Positions 8,093-10,525 of a stretch of DNA of 10,525 bases are shown piece after piece. Under the pieces are notes generated by a model that saw nothing but the letters and a program-made list of their open reading frames with translations, had not been told where the DNA came from and did not search any database. Both the position numbers and the translations under genes were made by a program. The first letter of the stretch is position 1. Each line of letters begins with the position of its first letter. Location of the stretch: contig JAIXYA010000184.1 in the NCBI GenBank assembly GCA_027490485.1, positions 1 to 10,525 on the forward strand, given 5' to 3'. The stretch is from Comamonadaceae bacterium (GTDB lineage: Bacteria > Pseudomonadota > Gammaproteobacteria > Burkholderiales > Burkholderiaceae_C).

Positions 8093-8389
8093 CTATTCAA
8101 CGGGCGCTGTCTTACGGGTCTTTTTGGTCTTCGCTTTTTTCTTTTTGGTCTTGGTTTTAGCTTTGTCCATCACCCCTTCGCTGCCCTGCGCTTTGAAGGC
8201 GCGGGGCTTGCCTTTGTCGGCCACCTTGTCCGACTGCGAGTCTTCACAAGCCATCATTTGGCCTGCTTGCTCACACAGCAGGGCCGGTTTTTCTTTGGGC
8301 TTGGCGTGAAGGGTGGGGGAGGTAGCCAGCAATAGGCTAAACAGTGTCAGACCCAGCACGGGGGCCAATGGGGGGAGGATTTTTTTCAT
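8093..8389 (-). CDS. Small exported Lys-rich protein of unknown function
   Basis: The product has 98 residues. The start is set by the ATG at 8389-8387, which has a strong AAGGAAGG (8405-8398) 8 nt upstream and opens a clear signal peptide ([20 protein letters not shown], ending about THA-KPK near residue 29). The mature part is about 70 residues: a [10 protein letters not shown] segment with two Cys that could form a disulfide, then an acidic/polar linker, then an extremely basic tail with runs of Lys and Thr ([20 protein letters not shown]). This composition suggests a periplasmic or envelope protein that binds something anionic, but no family is recognised. The gene lies within the pth 3' end: its first 53 bp, including the start, overlap the last codons of pth in a different frame, and its ribosome-binding site lies in pth, so it is probably translated from the pth message. 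Confidence 0.75.
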   Translation of the reverse strand: MKKILPPLAPVLGLTLFSLLLATSPTLHAKPKEKPALLCEQAGQMMACEDSQSDKVADKGKPRAFKAQGSEGVMDKAKTKTKKKKAKTKKTRKTAPVE

Positions 8390-9020
8390 GCGAATCGCCT
8401 TCCTTGAGAGGAGAGGCCGCCGCCGGACGTGGCGGTTTGGGCCTGGGCGGTTTGCTGGTATGGACCATTTGCATGGCTTTTTCCATCTCACCGCTTACCA
8501 AGCAGGCTAAGGCTTGCAGGCTACGGTCGATGGAAGTGTCAATCAATATTCGCTGCTCAGGTGCAGGCTTCTTCAAAACCCAGTGAACCACTTCCGACTT
8601 GACACCGGGGTGGCCAATGCCTAGGCGCAAGCGCCAGTAGGCGTCTGTGCCCATTTGGGCATGGATGTCGCGCAAGCCGTTGTGGCCAGCATGGCCACCA
8701 CCGAGTTTGAGTTTGGCTTCGCCGGGCGTCAGATCGAGTTCATCGTGGGCAACCAGCATCTGTTCTGGGGCGATTTTGTAAAACCGCGCCAACGCCGCCA
8801 CCGATTTCCCCGACAGGTTCATGAAGGTGGCAGGCTTCAACAACCAAATGGTTTCGCCCTGTAGCGTGGTTCGCGCCACCCAGCCGTGGTAATTTTTCTC
8901 AGGCTGCAACTGCACCTTGAGTTGCTGGGCGAGCTGATCGATGAACCAAAACCCAGCGTTGTGGCGGGTGTCCTCGTATTCAGCGCCAGGGTTGCCCAGG
9001 CCAACAAACAGTTTGATCAT
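8337..9020 (-). CDS. pth: Peptidyl-tRNA hydrolase Pth with C-terminal extension
   Basis: The product has 227 residues and cleaves peptidyl-tRNA released from stalled ribosomes to recycle tRNA in the cytoplasm. The conserved active-site and substrate-binding residues fall at the same numbers as in E. coli: N10 (GLGNPG), catalytic H20 (DTRHNAGF), N68 (TFMNLSG), D93 (VAHDELDL) and N114 ([11 protein letters not shown]). The family core ends near residue 190. After it comes an unusual 37-residue tail, starting PPRPKPPRP, rich in Pro, Lys and Gly, that has no counterpart in ordinary Pth and whose last 17 codons overlap the downstream small gene in another frame. The start codon has no visible ribosome-binding site. 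The upstream neighbour is an AT-rich accessory segment instead of the rplY/prs genes usual in related bacteria. Confidence 0.97.
   Translation of the reverse strand: MIKLFVGLGNPGAEYEDTRHNAGFWFIDQLAQQLKVQLQPEKNYHGWVARTTLQGETIWLLKPATFMNLSGKSVAALARFYKIAPEQMLVAHDELDLTPGEAKLKLGGGHAGHNGLRDIHAQMGTDAYWRLRLGIGHPGVKSEVVHWVLKKPAPEQRILIDTSIDRSLQALACLVSGEMEKAMQMVHTSKPPRPKPPRPAAASPLKEGDSHEKNPPPIGPRAGSDTV
8424..8453 (-). repeat. 15-bp tandem duplication in the pth tail
   Basis: Two adjacent 15-bp units (8424-8438 and 8439-8453) differ at only a few positions and encode KPPRP twice in the extended C-terminus of Pth. It looks like a small in-frame duplication that lengthened the tail. Confidence 0.6.
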
Positions 9021-9040
9021 GCGGGAATTATCTACCCGTC

Positions 9041-9067
9041 ATTGCGAGGCGCTTGCGCCGAAGCAAT
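9041..9067. repeat. REP-like palindromic interspersed element
   Basis: Nested inverted repeats: outer arms ATTGC (9041-9045) / GCAAT (9063-9067) and inner arms GGCGC (9048-9052) / GCGCC (9055-9059) around a TT loop. The flanks read CGTC before and CCG after. The CGTCATTGCGAGG ... GAAGCAATCC pattern is shared by a widespread class of short intergenic palindromes in many proteobacteria. It lies 20 bp upstream of the pth start. Copy number in this genome cannot be seen from one window. Confidence 0.6.
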
Positions 9068-9169
9068 CCGTCTTGCGTTGTTTACATGAAATCTATCCAG
9101 AAGTGCGAACTCTGACTTTTCTCGTTGCAAGCATCCGCCCATGTTTGACTGAAAAGCAATGCTCTGGAC

Positions 9170-9198
9170 TTGATTTCATTCCACTGAATGCTCATAAA
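9170..9198 (+). promoter_or_regulatory. Distal candidate promoter for hicAB
   Basis: TTGATT (9170-9175) and CATAAA (9193-9198) are separated by 17 bp and each matches 4 of 6 sigma-70 consensus bases. The -10 box is followed directly by a perfect palindrome that would cover the start of transcription. The resulting leader to hicA would be about 200 nt. Weak motif evidence only. Confidence 0.28.
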
Positions 9199-9220
9199 GT
9201 ACTCTTATATGCAAGAGTAC
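9199..9220. promoter_or_regulatory. Perfect inverted repeat, candidate operator
   Basis: Arms GTACTCTT (9199-9206) and AAGAGTAC (9213-9220) are exact reverse complements with a 6-nt ATATGC centre. The 14-bp spacing between arm starts is close to that of a dimeric helix-turn-helix site. HicB antitoxins with a C-terminal HTH repress their own promoter, so HicB is the obvious candidate ligand, but another regulator or an RNA hairpin is possible. Confidence 0.4.
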
Positions 9221-9268
9221 ACATACTAGCGAAATTAATTATTAATAATACTTTTTGTAATTAAAAGT

Positions 9269-9374
9269 TTGTTTATAGACATATAAGTGTTGGTTTAATC
9301 AGATTTTCTGAACGCACTTCTGTTTTTAGGATGAATAAACAAAAATGATTTCAATTAACAACAATATTGTTTAT
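9269..9374. repeat. Three TTGTTTAT boxes upstream of hicA
   Basis: The 8-mer TTGTTTAT occurs at 9269-9276 and 9367-9374 on the plus strand and inverted (ATAAACAA) at 9335-9342. The last two can pair across a 24-nt loop. The third copy overlaps the palindrome and -10 box next to hicA. They may be repressor half-sites or chance in AT-rich DNA. Confidence 0.3.
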
Positions 9375-9377
9375 ATT
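9350..9377 (+). promoter_or_regulatory. Proximal candidate hicAB promoter with overlapping palindrome
   Basis: A -10-like TATATT (9372-9377) has a weak -35, TTCAAT (9350-9355), 16 bp upstream. The spacer contains the perfect 12-bp palindrome AACAATATTGTT (9360-9371) directly against the -10. Transcription would begin about 20 nt before the hicA ATG. The layout fits an autorepressed toxin-antitoxin promoter, but none of it is tested. Confidence 0.33.
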
Positions 9378-9406
9378 TCGGGGCCGATCGCAAAAGCGGT
9401 TTTGGC

Positions 9407-9583
9407 ATGAAGCAAAGCGAATTTGTGCGGTGGCTGGCAAGAAATGGGGCCACCTTCAAAGAGGGCAGCAAGCACTTGAAGGTTTACTGCAATGGCAGAC
9501 AAACCATTCTGCCAAGGCATCCTGCTAAAGAGCTGAAATTGGCTTTGGTGGAAGCCGTGAAAAAGCAGCTCGACCTGAAATAA
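9407..9583 (+). CDS. hicA: HicA toxin, mRNA interferase
   Basis: The product has 58 residues, the standard HicA size, and resembles E. coli HicA along its full length: MKQSEFVRWLARNG at the start, the catalytic-histidine segment GSKHLKVY (H23), and the RQTILPRHPAKELK core. HicA has a small double-stranded-RNA-binding-like fold and cleaves mRNA and tmRNA independently of the ribosome, stopping growth when free of antitoxin. The toxin gene comes first, as usual for hic loci, with its antitoxin 22 bp downstream. No clear ribosome-binding site precedes the ATG; a small CAAAA/TTTTG inverted repeat (9391-9404) sits there instead, which could keep toxin translation low. All expected residues are present, so the toxin is probably functional. 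Confidence 0.93.
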   Translation: MKQSEFVRWLARNGATFKEGSKHLKVYCNGRQTILPRHPAKELKLALVEAVKKQLDLK

Positions 9584-9605
9584 ACAACCTGAGAAAAGGA
9601 AAGCC

Positions 9606-10022
9606 ATGTTCTATCCCGCCATGTTCACCAAAGACCCAGCTGGGGGGTATGTGGTCAGCTTTCGGGACATTCCTGAAGCGCTGACGCAAGGCGATGATGA
9701 AAAGGAGGCTATGGAGATGGCCGCAGATGCCTTGGTCACAGCCATGGATTTTTACTTTGACGACCAGCGCGCAGTGCCGCTTCCCAGCAAATTGCAACGT
9801 GGCGAGACGCTGGTCAGTTTGCCGCTGAGCATTGCCGCCAAGGTTTTGCTGCTGAATGAGATGCTGGCTCAAAACATTCGACCCGCCGATTTGGCGCGTC
9901 GCATGAATGTGTTGCCGCAAGAGGTCAATCGGCTGCTTAGCCTAGACCACAAAACCAAAATCGACACTGTGGCTCTGGCGTTACTTTCGCTAGGGCGTCG
10001 GTTTGAGTTGTCGGTGGCTTAA
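9606..10022 (+). CDS. hicB: HicB antitoxin with C-terminal helix-turn-helix
   Basis: The product has 138 residues and resembles the E. coli K-12 type of HicB. The N-terminal half is the partly degenerate RNase H-like domain that masks the toxin (FYPAMFTKDPAGGYVVSFRDIPEALTQGD split by family landmarks YPAMF, GGYVVSF and DIPEALTQGD, residues 3-30, then EAMEMAADALVTAMDFYF to 51). The C-terminal half (about 75-130) has a Cro/XRE-like helix-turn-helix near 92-115 (PADLARRMNVLPQEVNRL). It neutralises HicA by direct binding and probably represses the operon through DNA sites upstream of hicA. A strong AAGGA (9596-9600) lies 5 nt before the ATG, a much better ribosome-binding site than that of hicA, in keeping with the need for antitoxin excess. 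Confidence 0.93.
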   Translation: MFYPAMFTKDPAGGYVVSFRDIPEALTQGDDEKEAMEMAADALVTAMDFYFDDQRAVPLPSKLQRGETLVSLPLSIAAKVLLLNEMLAQNIRPADLARRMNVLPQEVNRLLSLDHKTKIDTVALALLSLGRRFELSVA

Positions 10023-10098
10023 GCAATCTGAGCATGTAAACACTGGGATTTTTGAGAGCATTAGATTACATTCACGCGATTGAACGCTCTTACAACGC

Positions 10099-10525
10099 AT
10101 GTCTAAAACCATCTTCTCGGCCAATAAAACCAGCGCCCGATTGTTGGTGGACCATGCCTCGCAGAAATGGGCGATTGACTCAGGGCAGCGAAACACGCAG
10201 TCAGAGCGTCTTTACCTCATCAGCTATGACCTCTACATCAAGGCCAGAAGCTATGCCATCATCAACAAATTGGCTTTTTGGATGGCAGCCATCGCAGGTA
10301 TTTTGGTACTGGCGTGGCCGTCACTGGCGATCCTTGCCAAGGACTTTGGCTATGAAAAGGAGTTCCTTAAATCCGCCATTGTTCAAACCACAATAACTGG
10401 TTTGGCGGCTTTGACTTTTGCGGTTTACAGCCATTACAAAAAGCGACAGGTTTACCTTGAAAACTTGATGCGGCGCTTGATTTATGTCGATCAATCCAAT
10501 CAGCTGTTGCTTGACAAAATCCTGA
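10099..10525 (+). CDS. Two-TM membrane protein, N-terminal part, possibly SLATT-like
   Basis: The frame is open from the ATG at 10099 to the window edge (142 codons), so the C-terminus is missing. It has a polar N-terminal region (1-55, with ERLYLISYDLYIKARSY at 37-52), a first hydrophobic segment (about 59-80, LAFWMAAIAGILVLAWPSLA), a short charged loop (DFGYEKEF), a second hydrophobic segment (about 92-110, SAIVQTTITGLAALTFAVY), and then a basic amphipathic stretch HYKKRQVYLENLMRRLIY (112-129). Helix, two TM segments, helix, with an R/K-Q-x4-EN-L-x-R pattern, loosely recalls SLATT (SMODS/SLOG-associating two-TM effector) and DUF4231-type proteins, which are thought to form membrane pores in nucleotide-signalled defence. 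The resemblance is by eye. It follows hicB by 76 bp; no ribosome-binding site is visible. A stop in the same frame at 10081-10083 excludes an earlier start. Confidence 0.7.
   Translation, partial: MSKTIFSANKTSARLLVDHASQKWAIDSGQRNTQSERLYLISYDLYIKARSYAIINKLAFWMAAIAGILVLAWPSLAILAKDFGYEKEFLKSAIVQTTITGLAALTFAVYSHYKKRQVYLENLMRRLIYVDQSNQLLLDKIL

Larger units (their letters stand above)
9068..9406. other. AT-rich non-coding region upstream of hicA
   Basis: About 340 bp contain no convincing gene in either strand. Base composition falls sharply: 9241-9300 has only 11 G or C among 60 bases, while the neighbouring genes are GC-rich. The stretch contains several inverted repeats and two candidate promoters (listed separately) and is probably the regulatory region of the toxin-antitoxin pair, in DNA of foreign origin. 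Confidence 0.6.

Noticed and set aside
8100..8165. T-rich run as a terminator or slippage site
   Set aside because: It is the complement of Lys codons in the tail of the small exported protein and fits coding use.
8390..8491. Upstream extension of the small exported protein to an ATG at 8491
   Set aside because: It would add 34 Arg/Trp-rich residues before a textbook signal peptide and lose the strong AAGGAAGG before 8389.
9238..9249. Palindrome ATTATTAATAAT
   Set aside because: It is made only of A and T inside a stretch that is about four-fifths A or T, so it is expected by chance.
8941..9264. A plus-strand open frame over the pth start and the AT-rich region
   Set aside because: It is antisense to pth at one end and runs through the REP-like element; the translation has no family features and no ribosome-binding site.
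10023..10098. Promoter or terminator between hicB and the two-TM gene
   Set aside because: A TTGAGA at 10052-10057 has no -10 box at proper spacing, and no stem followed by a T run was found.

Overview
The window looks like a chromosomal piece of a betaproteobacterium, most likely Burkholderiales and close to Comamonadaceae. This is judged from protein character and gene order (ftsY / M16 peptidase pair / rsmD / coaD / YfhL-type ferredoxin / pth); no search was run. Most of it is densely packed housekeeping sequence. The right end, from about 9020 on, is looser, AT-rich and accessory in character.

Left block (1-3951). The tail of an unidentified plus-strand gene (1-165) converges on a minus-strand run that reads from ftsY (3951-2950) through a DUF962/Mpo1-like membrane protein (2929-2477) and an APH/choline-kinase-fold phosphotransferase (about 2465-1473) into an enolase-family protein (1473-190). 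The kinase stop and the enolase start share one base (TGATG), so they are probably translationally coupled. The enolase-family protein keeps the metal ligands and catalytic lysines but has Asp in place of the family Glu at position 164 and Ala in place of the family active-site His at position 364. It is probably a paralog with an altered substrate, supplied with a phosphorylated compound by the neighbouring kinase. This pair is the most interesting metabolic lead in the window.

Middle block (4017-8081). This is a compact plus-strand operon: a catalytically intact M16 zinc peptidase with a signal peptide, its degenerate M16 partner (4-bp overlap), rsmD (TTG start, 4-bp overlap), coaD and a YfhL-type 2[4Fe-4S] ferredoxin. 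It diverges from ftsY across a 65-bp spacer that holds a candidate promoter and a small hairpin.

Right block (8093-10525). On the minus strand, pth (peptidyl-tRNA hydrolase with a Pro/Lys-rich C-terminal extension) overlaps a small exported Lys-rich protein by 53 bp. Upstream of pth lie a REP-like palindromic element and about 340 bp of AT-rich non-coding DNA with several inverted repeats. Then, on the plus strand, come a HicA/HicB toxin-antitoxin pair and the first 142 codons of a two-TM membrane protein that vaguely resembles SLATT-type effectors; it is cut by the window edge. In relatives pth is usually next to rplY and prs, so this segment is best read as an accessory insertion at the pth locus. 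No rRNA, tRNA, CRISPR array or insertion sequence was recognised.
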